IMG/VR virus record: IMGVR_UViG_3300028045_000018
Location: 1-55,616 of that record
Origin: a virus
Length of the DNA stretch: 55,616 bases
Reading direction: 5' to 3' (one strand)
How positions within the stretch are numbered: position 1 is the stretch's first letter; each line of letters starts with the position of its first letter. The notes beneath the pieces are model-generated. The model saw nothing but the letters and a program-made list of their open reading frames with translations, was not told the DNA's origin and did not search any database. The position numbers and the translations under genes were made by a program. This document shows positions 22,054 through 30,931 of this stretch, piece after piece.

Positions 22054-22854
22054 ATGAATTCTGATTGTGCCTTTACTATAGGATCAACGCATAAGGTCTG
22101 CGAAGACTATGCCATAGCCAACGATAGTGCTGACATGTCCTTTGTCGCACTCGCTGATGGATGTTCTAGCTCCAAGGACAGCGATATAGGAGCTAGAATC
22201 CTAGTCAAAACGGTAGAAGAACTAGAAGTAATGAAAATTGATATGACTTTTAGCGGCAAGGCTTATATAGCTAACGCAAAAGCTGTATCGAATATGATGA
22301 AACTAGACCAAACTGCTTTAGACGCGACTTTATTAATGGCTAGAGTTGAAGATGGCAGATATGTTATGGGTTGTTATGGAGACGGAGTAACTGTCGTAGG
22401 ATATAAAAATGGTAAAATACTCATTCGCTCTGTATCCTTTTTAACATCTTATCCTCAATATCTTTCGTATGAACTTAATCCTCAAAGGAAAAATTCTTTC
22501 GAAAGTGTTAATAAGGGAGCTAAATTAGAAACGGTTTCAATTAACGGAGGCAGAATAACTTCTCATAGCGTAACTACTCCTATCCCAGCGTTGTTTAGGG
22601 ATAACGTTGATGATATTTCTTTCATTGCTATTATGTCTGATGGAATACATTCTTTTTACGAACAAGTTCAAACAGAAACTTCAATGACTAACAGACCAGT
22701 AGATTTTGTTACTGTTATAAAGGATCTTTTAGACATTAAAGGTCGAAAAGGATGTTTCGTTCATAGGCTCTTTAATAGTTTTAAGAAAAGTTGTGCAACC
22801 AAGAACTGGCATCATTCTGACGATTTGTCTCTTGCAGTAATCAATGTTGAATAG
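22054..22854 (+). CDS. PP2C-like protein phosphatase of TerY-P triad, 266 aa
   Basis: ALADGCSSSKDSDIGA is the PP2C metal motif (DG), IMSDGIHSF the second Asp site, and HHSDDLSLAVI the C-terminal D-D. It would remove phosphate from Ser/Thr, probably opposing the kinase downstream. The stop codon is TAG. From it the frame runs GAA TTG AAA ATG straight into the kinase, so amber readthrough would make one PP2C-kinase polypeptide. Confidence 0.85.
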   Translation: MNSDCAFTIGSTHKVCEDYAIANDSADMSFVALADGCSSSKDSDIGARILVKTVEELEVMKIDMTFSGKAYIANAKAVSNMMKLDQTALDATLLMARVEDGRYVMGCYGDGVTVVGYKNGKILIRSVSFLTSYPQYLSYELNPQRKNSFESVNKGAKLETVSINGGRITSHSVTTPIPALFRDNVDDISFIAIMSDGIHSFYEQVQTETSMTNRPVDFVTVIKDLLDIKGRKGCFVHRLFNSFKKSCATKNWHHSDDLSLAVINVE

Positions 22855-22863
22855 GAATTGAAA

Positions 22864-24540
22864 ATGAAAGTTTTCGTTAAAGGTAAGGGTCAGGTCAATC
22901 TTTCCAAGACTGATTTCTTGGCTCAGGGCGGCGAAGGCAAAATTTTTGTTAAGGGTAAAACTGCGTACAAGATTTACCTAGACCCTAAAAAGATGATTCC
23001 TGTCGCAAAAATTCAAGAACTTTCATCACTTTCTTTGCCAAATATTATACGTCCAGAACGTGTTATTTTAGATAACAAGGATAACCCAGTCGGTTATACG
23101 ATGCGTTATGTAAAAGATACGACTTCTCTTTGCAAAATCTTCACAAAAACGTTCAAAAGGAAGAACAACATACAACCTGGTTGCGTAGCGGATTTAGTCA
23201 AAAAACTATATGAAGGCATTCAGCATGTACATAGCAAGCAAATTCTAATCGTTGATTTAAACGAAATGAATTTCCTTCTCAATAACAAACTTGATGATAT
23301 ATTCTTTATTGATACTGATAGTTACAAAACTAAAAGTTATAATGCTACAGCCATCATGGAAAGCATTCGAGATAGACATTCGTCTTCGTTCAGTACAAAT
23401 ACGGACTGGTTCTCATTCGGAATTATCTCATTCCAAATGTTTATAGGTATACATCCATTTAAAGGGAAGCATTCTAAATTCAAAAATCTTGATGACAGGA
23501 TGATGAATAATGTTTCGGTATTGAATAAGGCTGTATCTATACCTAAACTTTGTGCTTCTTTTGACGTAATTCCTCAAACATATAGGGAATGGTATAAAGC
23601 TGTGTTTGAGGATGGGAAAAGAGTTCCTCCACCAGGTGGATTCCAAGATCTCATTATTATTCAGCCTACTATCCATACAGTTAAAGGTAGTGATAATCTC
23701 GATATTGAAGAGTTACAAAAATACGATCAAGCTGTCATCGACTGCAAATACATTAATGGTAATAGAGTTGCGATCACTAACTCTAATATCTATATCAATG
23801 ACAAGAAAAGACCGCCAATAGCGAATGTCTTTATCGGTTCTACTCCAAAGATGGGACATGTAGTTGCGGCACGTATTGAAAATGGTCTTTTAAAATTGCA
23901 TAACGTAACTATGAGCAAAGCCATTGATTGCACAATTGCTGCTGAAAAAGTCATGTCATATGACGAAAGAATATATGTAAAGAATGGTTTAGATGTATAT
24001 GAAATCAAACTAAACGAGTTAGGCAATAGAATTATTGCAACGCCTACTATCGTAGCTAATGTCATGGAGAAGGCTACGCATGTTTACGATGGAGTTATAT
24101 TGCAAGACTTATTGGGAGCATGTTATGCTTCTATGTTCCCAGAGCCAAAAACTCACGTACAGTCCCACTTGAAAGAACTTATTGGATACAAAATAGTTGA
24201 TGCTAAATATTCTAATAGAATTCTTATGATTGTAGGACAGAAAAAAGGTAAATACGATAAACTTATCTTTAGGTTTGATTCTTCGCATCAGTCTTACGAT
24301 TTGAATATAAAGAGTGATATCGTTTATTCTGGATTGAACTTCGTAGTTCTTGATAATGGAATATGCGTACATATAAATGAAGATGAAAATATAGAGTTGT
24401 TCGTTAATAAGCTTGGAGTAACTGATACTAAGGTTGTTGACGATACAAGTATTGATGGTAACATGACTCTATACAAAAATGGTAATCAAGTTCTGTTTGC
24501 CAAAGACAACGCGATTTACAAGATGTCACTTAAGAAATGA
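22864..24540 (+). CDS. Ser/Thr protein kinase of TerY-P triad, 558 aa
   Basis: A kinase fold in the first ~280 residues: glycine loop QGGEGKIF (21-28), Lys36 in AYKIYLD, catalytic loop VDLNEMNFL (D about 131, N about 136) and FIDTDSY in the DFG position (FDT variant). The C-terminal ~270 residues look like repeated beta strands, perhaps a propeller. ATG 22864 was chosen over TTG 22858, with AGGA 8 nt upstream. Its stop overlaps the next gene's ATG. The kinase partner of a VWA-PP2C pair is the defining third member of the triad. Confidence 0.88.
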   Translation: MKVFVKGKGQVNLSKTDFLAQGGEGKIFVKGKTAYKIYLDPKKMIPVAKIQELSSLSLPNIIRPERVILDNKDNPVGYTMRYVKDTTSLCKIFTKTFKRKNNIQPGCVADLVKKLYEGIQHVHSKQILIVDLNEMNFLLNNKLDDIFFIDTDSYKTKSYNATAIMESIRDRHSSSFSTNTDWFSFGIISFQMFIGIHPFKGKHSKFKNLDDRMMNNVSVLNKAVSIPKLCASFDVIPQTYREWYKAVFEDGKRVPPPGGFQDLIIIQPTIHTVKGSDNLDIEELQKYDQAVIDCKYINGNRVAITNSNIYINDKKRPPIANVFIGSTPKMGHVVAARIENGLLKLHNVTMSKAIDCTIAAEKVMSYDERIYVKNGLDVYEIKLNELGNRIIATPTIVANVMEKATHVYDGVILQDLLGACYASMFPEPKTHVQSHLKELIGYKIVDAKYSNRILMIVGQKKGKYDKLIFRFDSSHQSYDLNIKSDIVYSGLNFVVLDNGICVHINEDENIELFVNKLGVTDTKVVDDTSIDGNMTLYKNGNQVLFAKDNAIYKMSLKK

Positions 24541-24932
24541 TTAATATATACACTGCCGGATATAATGCATGGTCGTTTTATGAATTCAAGACCAAAATCG
24601 AAGAGCTAGGGAATCCTCTTATAGTTGATGTTAGATATTCCCCTTATAGCTTTAATCCGTTTTGGACCAAAAAGAACCTGACAAAACACTTCAATAATTA
24701 TATTCATATAAAAAATCTTGGTAATGTCAATTATAAAAATGGTAAACCAATCAAGATATACAATCTTGATAAAGGTTGCAAACAGTTATTGAATAGTCTC
24801 GGCAAAGATTATGATAGTTGCTTGCTTCTATGTGCTTGTGAGGATGTCGAGGAATGCCATAGAAAAGTAATAGTAAAGAAACTGGAGACTATGACGCTTT
24901 GTGAAATTATACATCTGAAAGAGGAAGAATAA
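24537..24932 (+). CDS. DUF488-family protein, 131 aa
   Basis: IYTAGYNAWSFYEF at the start, IVDVRYSPYS, and C-terminal LLLCACEDVEECHRKVI are the DUF488 signature (TiGy..., DVR, CaE....CHR..i). The family's biochemical role is unknown to me; the Cys and His residues look catalytic or metal-binding. It overlaps the kinase by ATGA, so it is coupled to the triad, and its TAA overlaps the next ATG. Confidence 0.8.
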   Translation: MINIYTAGYNAWSFYEFKTKIEELGNPLIVDVRYSPYSFNPFWTKKNLTKHFNNYIHIKNLGNVNYKNGKPIKIYNLDKGCKQLLNSLGKDYDSCLLLCACEDVEECHRKVIVKKLETMTLCEIIHLKEEE

Positions 24933-25162
24933 TGGAATATTTTAAATGCCTAGAAAGCGTATTAGAAATGAAATGCGAATGTCCCAATTGCAAATCAATC
25001 AATTTTCATCGTATGAGTCTGACAAGAAATGAACCTTGTCATGATGCTGATGGACTAATGTGTTGGAATTGTAGGCAAGAATTTTTCTGGAACGAAGAGG
25101 CTGCAAAAGAATGCGAAAATGATATTGAATATGGAATGTTTGATGGAGGAGAAAAAGAATAA
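24932..25162 (+). CDS. Zinc-finger protein, 76 aa
   Basis: CECPNCKSINFHRMSLTRNE...CWNCRQEFFW gives two CxxC zinc ligand pairs, then an acidic tail. Its TAA overlaps the next gene (TAATG). The function is unknown. Confidence 0.62.
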   Translation: MEYFKCLESVLEMKCECPNCKSINFHRMSLTRNEPCHDADGLMCWNCRQEFFWNEEAAKECENDIEYGMFDGGEKE

Positions 25163-25413
25163 TGGGATGGAACTACAGATTATTTAAACATACAGATCAA
25201 AGTGTTTGGTACGGGATTCACGAAGTCTTTTACAAAACCGACGAGAGTGACGAACTTGATGAAAACGAAATAAATCTTATTTCTTCTGATCCCATAGATC
25301 CTCATGGAGCGACAAAAGAAGATATAGAAGACGATCTAAACATGATGCTTGCGGCGATTGATAAACCGACATTAAATTGGAATCAAATGTTAGAAAAACT
25401 TAAAAATGGATAA
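25162..25413 (+). CDS. Conserved small protein of MGWNYR type, 83 aa
   Basis: MGWNYRLFKHTD, then YGIHEVFYKTDESDEL, DPIDPHGATKEDIEDDL and a helix. This follows a pattern I remember in many small bacterial and phage proteins (GWNYR...IHEVY...dP..P.G...e.l..dl). No function is known. It overlaps the next gene by 8 nt. Confidence 0.65.
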   Translation: MGWNYRLFKHTDQSVWYGIHEVFYKTDESDELDENEINLISSDPIDPHGATKEDIEDDLNMMLAAIDKPTLNWNQMLEKLKNG

Positions 25414-26050
25414 ATTTCTCTACCACCATTGCACTAACCTTTCTACTATTAGATACGATAGAATTGTACCGGCAGAGCAACATACGTTGAATAACGGTCA
25501 TATTAATGAATGGCTTAGTGAAGATGATTGGGAATGGGACATAAGAGCTAATAAATGGTTAAAAAATGAAGTTGGTTTTTATCCGTTATTTATGGCTGTC
25601 GGAGATACGCTTGATGCTTTATATCCTACTGGATATCAGGACAATTGGAGAGTCACATTAAGTAGTTGGTTTGACAAAAATAACAAGAAGTGTTATACAA
25701 GAAGAAAAAAAGGAGAATTTCCGAATCAGGTTCTTTTTTCTTTTAAAAATGTTAATTGTGTTTTCATGGATTGTGATTGGTGGATCATGACAGCTTTTAA
25801 CAATGCATTAGATGATAGACTTGAGACCACAGCCCAAGATAAAAGACGGACGTTCAAATACTCTTGGAGTAGATCTAAATGGCTTAGGAGGGCAGCAAAC
25901 GACCCAGGGAGGGTTATATGCGTTGTTCCGCAGTTAGATTTGAGACAAGCTGATAGAGTTTGGGTTAGAAATCAAAAAACTAAGAAAATCTTAGAAAAAA
26001 TGGGATTTGAGAATGTTTTCTCAAAAAGAATCCCAGTTGAGAATTTTTAG
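25406..26050 (+). CDS. Hypothetical Trp-rich protein, 214 aa
   Basis: Begins MDKFLYHHCTNLSTIRYDRI, superficially like the N-termini of ADP-ribosyltransferase-fold proteins, but no catalytic Arg or Glu motif is convincing. It is rich in Trp and Asp. The stop is TAG and overlaps the promoter region of the next gene. I do not assign a family. Confidence 0.6.
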   Translation: MDKFLYHHCTNLSTIRYDRIVPAEQHTLNNGHINEWLSEDDWEWDIRANKWLKNEVGFYPLFMAVGDTLDALYPTGYQDNWRVTLSSWFDKNNKKCYTRRKKGEFPNQVLFSFKNVNCVFMDCDWWIMTAFNNALDDRLETTAQDKRRTFKYSWSRSKWLRRAANDPGRVICVVPQLDLRQADRVWVRNQKTKKILEKMGFENVFSKRIPVENF

Positions 26051-26052
26051 TT

Positions 26053-26076
26053 TGTGTTTATATATTTTGGTATAAT
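26053..26076 (+). promoter_or_regulatory. Promoter, TGTG-N14-TATAAT class
   Basis: TGTG 26053-26056, 14 nt, TATAAT 26071-26076 with TTGG ahead of it. Confidence 0.75.
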
Positions 26077-26102
26077 TTAGAAAATCTTATATGGAGAACA
26101 TT

Positions 26103-26576
26103 ATGGAAATTACGTTAGCAAGAGCACTGAAGTACAAAAATAGATTAGTTGGAAAAATAGCTACTGTTACAGAAATCGTTAGGACGAAGAACAGCGTTAT
26201 AAAAGGGACAGAGAAAGAAGTAGATATCAGGGAATTAGTTGCTTTAAGAGCTAAATTGATTAATAATTTGATTGATCTAAAGACTGCGATCAATAAAGCT
26301 AATGGTCCTATCGTTGAGACTATATTTGCAATTTCTGAGCTTAAATCAGACATTGTTTTTTGGAATAGCGTCAACACTACTCATGGTATGGCAAGTCAAG
26401 ATAGAGCTTACTACCCAGCAACAGAACCAACTGAGTTTGAAGCTGTCTTTCGTTTTGGCGATGCCGAAGAACTGAAGACTAATACAAACAAAAAAATTGA
26501 TGCTCGACAAGAAAAAATAGATAAACATAATCATTCAACGACTATAAATGTTGAAGTGCTTGACGAAGTTTATTAA
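26103..26576 (+). CDS. Helical coiled-coil protein, 157 aa
   Basis: ITLARALKYKNRLVGKIATV and VALRAKLINNLIDLKTAINK suggest two long helices, a layout like the DIP1984/septicolysin-like small family (leading ...LAeAL..R..L and ...IN..N). That match is weak. I chose ATG 26103, with GGAG 6 nt upstream, over 26091. It is the only gene before the structured RNA. Confidence 0.6.
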   Translation: MEITLARALKYKNRLVGKIATVTEIVRTKNSVIKGTEKEVDIRELVALRAKLINNLIDLKTAINKANGPIVETIFAISELKSDIVFWNSVNTTHGMASQDRAYYPATEPTEFEAVFRFGDAEELKTNTNKKIDARQEKIDKHNHSTTINVEVLDEVY

Positions 26577-26584
26577 AGTTTAAC

Positions 26585-26772
26585 GTGGGTGGGAGTTCGG
26601 ATAGAACTGAACTGTGTAATTATACATTCTTTGGAATGACTCCAATTTGACCTTGATCTCGAATTCAAAACTGATGATTCAAAGGTTCAAAATTGAAGAT
26701 TTAAGTATTAAAACTTATCCTATTACATTGTTCGGAGTTGCTTCGGCTTCTATATTCGAATCTCCCATCCAC
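26585..26772 (+). ncRNA. Structured RNA closed by a ~15-bp long-range stem, leader of the Nudix gene
   Basis: GTGGGTGGGAG (26585) pairs with CTCCCATCCAC (26762) with one G-T, extended by TTCG (26596)/CGAA (26757) across a single-base bulge. The enclosed ~155 nt includes TGTA-ATTA-TACA, TTGGA-atgac-TCCAA and TTCAA/TTGAA hairpins. The stem ends 31 nt before the Nudix ATG, leaving its AGGAG site free. It fits a riboswitch-like leader or stable small RNA. No known class was recognised. Confidence 0.5.
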
Positions 26773-26803
26773 TATTTTAAAAGAATACTTAATAGGAGAC
26801 GAA

Positions 26804-27229
26804 ATGAAAGAGCGTGTAGCCAAAGCTGGTGTAGCAGTTTTTATCGTAAACGAATCAAATCAAATATTGCTTGGGGTCAGAATTGCCAAACCAGGTTACG
26901 GTCATAACGAATGGCAACTTCCAGGCGGTAAAATATCACATATGGAAGACTGGGTTGACACATGCGTGAGGGAGGTTAAAGAAGAAACAGATCTTGATAT
27001 AGATGATATTCATTTTATCACATCAAGAAATGACACTTATCCTGAATTAGATATACATTTTGTTTGTTCGTTTTTTGTAGCCAGAAAATATTCTGGAGAA
27101 GCTAAAATCATGGAACCAACAAAATGTTTTGAATGGAAATGGTTTGACATAGACAACTTGCCAAAACCTATGTTTTTGTCGATACAAGAGATAGTTAGTA
27201 AAAATTACAACACGATAATTGGAGATTGA
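26804..27229 (+). CDS. Nudix hydrolase, 141 aa
   Basis: The Nudix box spans about 42-65: GG then E (48) and REVKEET (56-62), i.e. G-x5-E-x7-REUxEE with the last Gly position occupied by Asp. The preceding EWQLPGGK and short length suit small nucleotide-diphosphate hydrolases such as MutT-like dNTPases or NTP sanitisers. The substrate is not determined. AGGAGAC precedes ATG 26804, which lies behind a structured leader. Confidence 0.88.
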   Translation: MKERVAKAGVAVFIVNESNQILLGVRIAKPGYGHNEWQLPGGKISHMEDWVDTCVREVKEETDLDIDDIHFITSRNDTYPELDIHFVCSFFVARKYSGEAKIMEPTKCFEWKWFDIDNLPKPMFLSIQEIVSKNYNTIIGD

Positions 27230-27232
27230 AAA

Positions 27233-27664
27233 ATGATAGAAGGAACACAAAAAACGATAGAAGTAGTAAAAGAAGAAAAAGCAACAGTACCGATGAGGAA
27301 GTTGGAGGTATATCAGACAGACGATGGTCGTAGAGTAGAAGTTTTTCCTATTGTTGGGTCAGTCGAACTAGACACAGCGAACGACGAAGAGGCTGCTGGT
27401 CAAAATTTCTCTGATAAAACTATTTTTGTTGGAGTTGTACACATTCCTTCGCCTTCTGGCCCTCAAGAAATAAAATTCGAAATACCTGGTGTTGGTACTC
27501 CAGAAGCGGCTTTTGAAGAATACTACGACTTTGCTAGTAAGGCTGTAGAAGAGATCAGAAAGCGAATGGCACAAAAACAAGAAGATGAGAGCAAAAAAAT
27601 CGTAACTGCACCAGCAGGAGCCTTGGATGCACTAGAACAAGGAAAAGGAAACATAATCCTATAA
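27233..27664 (+). CDS. Hypothetical protein, 143 aa
   Basis: An acidic protein with a strand-rich middle (LEVYQTDDGRRVEVFPIVGS, KTIFVGVVHIPSPSGPQEI) and a helix EYYDFASKAVEEIRKRM. It follows the Nudix gene by 3 nt. No family is recognised. Confidence 0.6.
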   Translation: MIEGTQKTIEVVKEEKATVPMRKLEVYQTDDGRRVEVFPIVGSVELDTANDEEAAGQNFSDKTIFVGVVHIPSPSGPQEIKFEIPGVGTPEAAFEEYYDFASKAVEEIRKRMAQKQEDESKKIVTAPAGALDALEQGKGNIIL

Positions 27665-27684
27665 CAGTATAATAGCGACAAATA

Positions 27685-28740
27685 ATGACTAAAAAAGAAA
27701 CTAAAAGAAAAATTAAAAGAAAAATTAAAAGAAAAGTTATTATTCGTAACAGTCAATCGCCTGGTGATATAGTCATGTTAACGGCTGCTGTTCGAGACTT
27801 GTATTTGTCTCATCCTGAGATAGGCATTGACCCAAGAACTTCTGCCGGTGAATTATGGGAGAATAACCCATATATTGTCAAATTGAAAGAAGGCAATAAA
27901 GATGTTGAAGACATTAAGGTAGACTATCCATTAATTCACGAAAGCAATGAAGGTCAACATCACTTTATACATGGATATCGTAAAGACTTAGAAGAGAAGT
28001 TAGGCATTAATATCAAACCAACTAAGTTTAAAGGAGATATCCATATCAGCGATGAAGAGAAAGGATGGATTTCTCAGGTCGAAGAGATGGGTATTAAAAA
28101 TGATTTTTGGATTGTCATGGCAGGTGGAAAATACGACTACACCTGTAAATTTTCAAATCCCAAAACAATTCAAAAAGTTATCGACCATTTTAAAGGTAAA
28201 ATAACTTTTGTACAGTGCGGTCAAGCAGACCACTATCATCCACAGCTTGACAATGTTATTAACTTAATAGGGAAAACAGATTTAAGACAATTTATACGTC
28301 TTATTTATCATTCTGTTGGAGTTCTTTGCCCTGTAACGTTTGCCATGCATGGTGCTGCTGCTATTGAGATGAAAAATACTCCTCCACAAAATAGACCATG
28401 TGTTGTTATTGCTGGAGGTAGAGAACCTCCTCAATGGGAAGCATATCCAAATCACAGGTTTTTAGATGTAAATGGAGCGATAGACTGTTGCGACAATGGA
28501 GGTTGTTGGAAAAGTAGATGTCAGACTGTTGGTGATGGCGATAAAAAAGATATCAAAGATTTATGTCTTTATCCGGTAGAGATTACAGACAAACTCAAAA
28601 TACCGAAGTGTATGGATATGATTAAAGACATTGATATAATAAGAGCGATATCTACATATTATAAAGGTGGAGTTTTAAAATACAATGACGATAAATCAAA
28701 CGACAAAACAATAATAAAAGTAGAAGGTGGCATATTGTGA
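27685..28740 (+). CDS. GT9-like glycosyltransferase, 351 aa
   Basis: The basic N-terminus is followed by RNSQSPGDIVMLTAAVRDLY, the heptosyltransferase-like loop. The C-terminal half has VMAGGKYDYTCKFSN, FVQCGQADHYHP and SVGVLCPVTFAMHGAAAIEM, matching the GT-B GT9 donor domain, with a Cys-rich insert (DCCDNGGCWKSRC) near the end. It transfers a sugar, possibly heptose-like. It is first in the glycosylation locus. A TATAAT at 27667 lacks the upstream TGTG. Confidence 0.78.
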   Translation: MTKKETKRKIKRKIKRKVIIRNSQSPGDIVMLTAAVRDLYLSHPEIGIDPRTSAGELWENNPYIVKLKEGNKDVEDIKVDYPLIHESNEGQHHFIHGYRKDLEEKLGINIKPTKFKGDIHISDEEKGWISQVEEMGIKNDFWIVMAGGKYDYTCKFSNPKTIQKVIDHFKGKITFVQCGQADHYHPQLDNVINLIGKTDLRQFIRLIYHSVGVLCPVTFAMHGAAAIEMKNTPPQNRPCVVIAGGREPPQWEAYPNHRFLDVNGAIDCCDNGGCWKSRCQTVGDGDKKDIKDLCLYPVEITDKLKIPKCMDMIKDIDIIRAISTYYKGGVLKYNDDKSNDKTIIKVEGGIL

Positions 28741-29810
28741 GTACGATAGGAATTTTTTCGAAGTTTGAGATGTGTGGTGGATCTGAGATAAGATGCATCG
28801 AGCTTGCTAATGCTATTTCTAAATATACTGAGCATGTGCCTTTAATTTTATGCGAAAAGAACATGCCCAAAAGTTTACTCGAATACAAAAACCATGAAGT
28901 ACAAGTAGTCGAAAACGTTTTATTGCCAGAACCAAATAATTTCGAGTATTTATATAAAGTTGATTCTCTTGTTATTATTAACACTGATTGTAAAGAGTTT
29001 TCAACGTTAGACTATTGGGAAGGCAAATCGACTAGGCATTCTATCAAAATCGATTTATCTAGAATATCTCAAATGACGTTTCTTTATAACTTTATAGTTA
29101 GTCCATCTAGACATTTACATACTATAGCAGAAAAAGGTGTTGATGTTAGAATTCTAGTTGCAAATCGCAAGTTTTTTGATGAGATCAGTAAGCAAGACAG
29201 ATATGAGATGGTTAGACATTTGCCTCGTATGATTATAGAAAGTCCTATAAATACAAAAAAAATACAACTTCCTAAAAACGTTTGTGATAAAATAAGAATT
29301 GGTAGACATTCTATAGGTTCTGAGTCTAAATTTGATGCTGAGAATGTTAAACTGATAAAAGAAATAAACAAAAGATATGAAAACGAGATAGAGTGGGATT
29401 TTATGGGAGTCCCAAAAAGAGACATAAAAGAATTGAAGAAAATCGAGAATGTAACTATAAGAAATACATTTTCTATTCCAGTATCTAAATACTTACAAGA
29501 TATAGATATTTTCCTTTTCTTTGTTTCGTGGAAGAGAGAAGAGCCATGGTCTAGATCTGTAGCTGAAGCGATAGCTAGTGGATGTCCGATTCTTGCAACT
29601 AATAGAGGCGGCAATAAAGATCAAGTTGTGCATGGAAACAATGGATTTTTATGCAAATCTCAAAAAGACTTTCATAAACATATTATTTCTTTGATAGAAC
29701 ATAGAGATCAAATAAAAAAAATGGGAGAAAATAGTTTACTTTATTCAAAATTCTTCACATCAGAATATGTTATAAATAAACTAGTTAAGTTCATTGGATT
29801 AGAAATATGA
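28737..29810 (+). CDS. GT4-family glycosyltransferase, 357 aa
   Basis: A GTG start overlapping the previous TGA. N-terminal GIFSKFEMCGGSEIRCIELA is a GT-B acceptor loop; the C-terminal ...RSVAEAIASGCPILATNRGG is the EX7E nucleotide-sugar region of retaining GT4 enzymes, then VVHGNNGFL and SLIEHRDQIKKMGEN. The substrate is unknown. It is coupled to the next gene by a 4-nt overlap. Confidence 0.85.
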   Translation: MSTIGIFSKFEMCGGSEIRCIELANAISKYTEHVPLILCEKNMPKSLLEYKNHEVQVVENVLLPEPNNFEYLYKVDSLVIINTDCKEFSTLDYWEGKSTRHSIKIDLSRISQMTFLYNFIVSPSRHLHTIAEKGVDVRILVANRKFFDEISKQDRYEMVRHLPRMIIESPINTKKIQLPKNVCDKIRIGRHSIGSESKFDAENVKLIKEINKRYENEIEWDFMGVPKRDIKELKKIENVTIRNTFSIPVSKYLQDIDIFLFFVSWKREEPWSRSVAEAIASGCPILATNRGGNKDQVVHGNNGFLCKSQKDFHKHIISLIEHRDQIKKMGENSLLYSKFFTSEYVINKLVKFIGLEI

Positions 29811-30931
29811 AAAATATAATAGTTTGTAATCTAAAAAGATCTAAGGACTTAGAGCATTACAAAAAATATATTCATGGTCAAATAGACAATAGTTTATTAT
29901 TGGGTTGGAAAAAAGAAGATATCATTTTTGCGACAAATTTTTCTTATTCTTATAGGGGAGTAGAATCTGTCATTTTTGATTTAGACTGTAATTTTTGTTT
30001 AACTGGCAGTAAAGTATTTGCAATGGTCAAATTATTTGATGCTGGAATGATAACTGAAAATGCATGGTTACATGATTTAGATTTATGGCAAACACATCAA
30101 TTTGAGTTTCCTGAAGACATTGCTGATGTCGGCATGACCAGATATATTGGCAGATGGCAGGGAGGCAGTGTTTTTCTCAAACCATCTTCTAAAGATGTTT
30201 TTGTTAGGATTACAGATCGCATTAGGCAAGAAAAATCTAGAAAAGAAGAGCCTATTATTAAACTTGTTTTCAAAGAAGACGAATACAAAAAACGTGTTAC
30301 GCGAATAGATGGATCATATAATGTAGGAGCGACTGGTTTTGAAAAAAGATACGTTAACAGCCAGAAGCCCATTAAAGCCATACACATGCATCCTCATAGA
30401 GGAACAGATTATAATCGGAATATAGCTGGGATGAACAGGTTAGGCGTTAAAACTGTTGATAGTGATTTATTAAATATATTTTCTAAGTATTTTAACATAT
30501 CTAAAGATTTGACTAAAGATGCTTCTATAGACATAAAGATTAATAATTCCGATTATAATATAAGAGATTTATGTTGTGGAGAAAAGTTTCATACAAATAG
30601 AAGATTTAGTTTTGTAGGTATAGCAGATGTTTTAAAAGGAAGAAAATTTCTAGCTATACCGCATAAAAAGAAAGTTTCGATAGATATTACTGTCGTTGAG
30701 CCAGGTATTTTTGAAATAGGTCTTTGTGATGAGCATAAAGAAATAATATCTAGATTTGTAGAGTATTATGAGATGGAACACATACCTCTCAAAACAGATT
30801 ACAGAGACGCAAAAAAAATTAGATTATTTAGGAAGTTCTTCAAAAAAGGCGAGAGACTTTGTCTCGAACATGAATGGCGTGTTAATCCTATTATAATCGC
30901 AAACAAAATTAATTGTAAAAGGCAAAATTAA
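29807..30931 (+). CDS. Putative GT-A glycosyltransferase with C-terminal extension, 374 aa
   Basis: LHDLDLWQ (~88-95) provides a DxD metal site, FATNFSYSYRG and WQGGSVFLKPSSKD surround it, and MHPHRGTDYNRN follows, suggesting a GT-A sugar transferase fold. The last ~130 residues (DLCCGEKFHTNRRFSFVGI...) are a separate unrecognised domain. The assignment rests on motif pattern and location in the locus. Confidence 0.6.
   Translation: MKNIIVCNLKRSKDLEHYKKYIHGQIDNSLLLGWKKEDIIFATNFSYSYRGVESVIFDLDCNFCLTGSKVFAMVKLFDAGMITENAWLHDLDLWQTHQFEFPEDIADVGMTRYIGRWQGGSVFLKPSSKDVFVRITDRIRQEKSRKEEPIIKLVFKEDEYKKRVTRIDGSYNVGATGFEKRYVNSQKPIKAIHMHPHRGTDYNRNIAGMNRLGVKTVDSDLLNIFSKYFNISKDLTKDASIDIKINNSDYNIRDLCCGEKFHTNRRFSFVGIADVLKGRKFLAIPHKKKVSIDITVVEPGIFEIGLCDEHKEIISRFVEYYEMEHIPLKTDYRDAKKIRLFRKFFKKGERLCLEHEWRVNPIIIANKINCKRQN

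Noticed and set aside
25406-26050. ADP-ribosyltransferase (DarT-like) assignment
   Set aside because: Only the first residues (LYHHCTNLSTI) resemble the fold. No catalytic Arg/Glu pattern was found.
27661-27684. TATAAT at 27667 as a member of the TGTG promoter class
   Set aside because: No TGTG or AGTG lies 13-14 nt upstream and the gene spacing fits readthrough from the previous operon.
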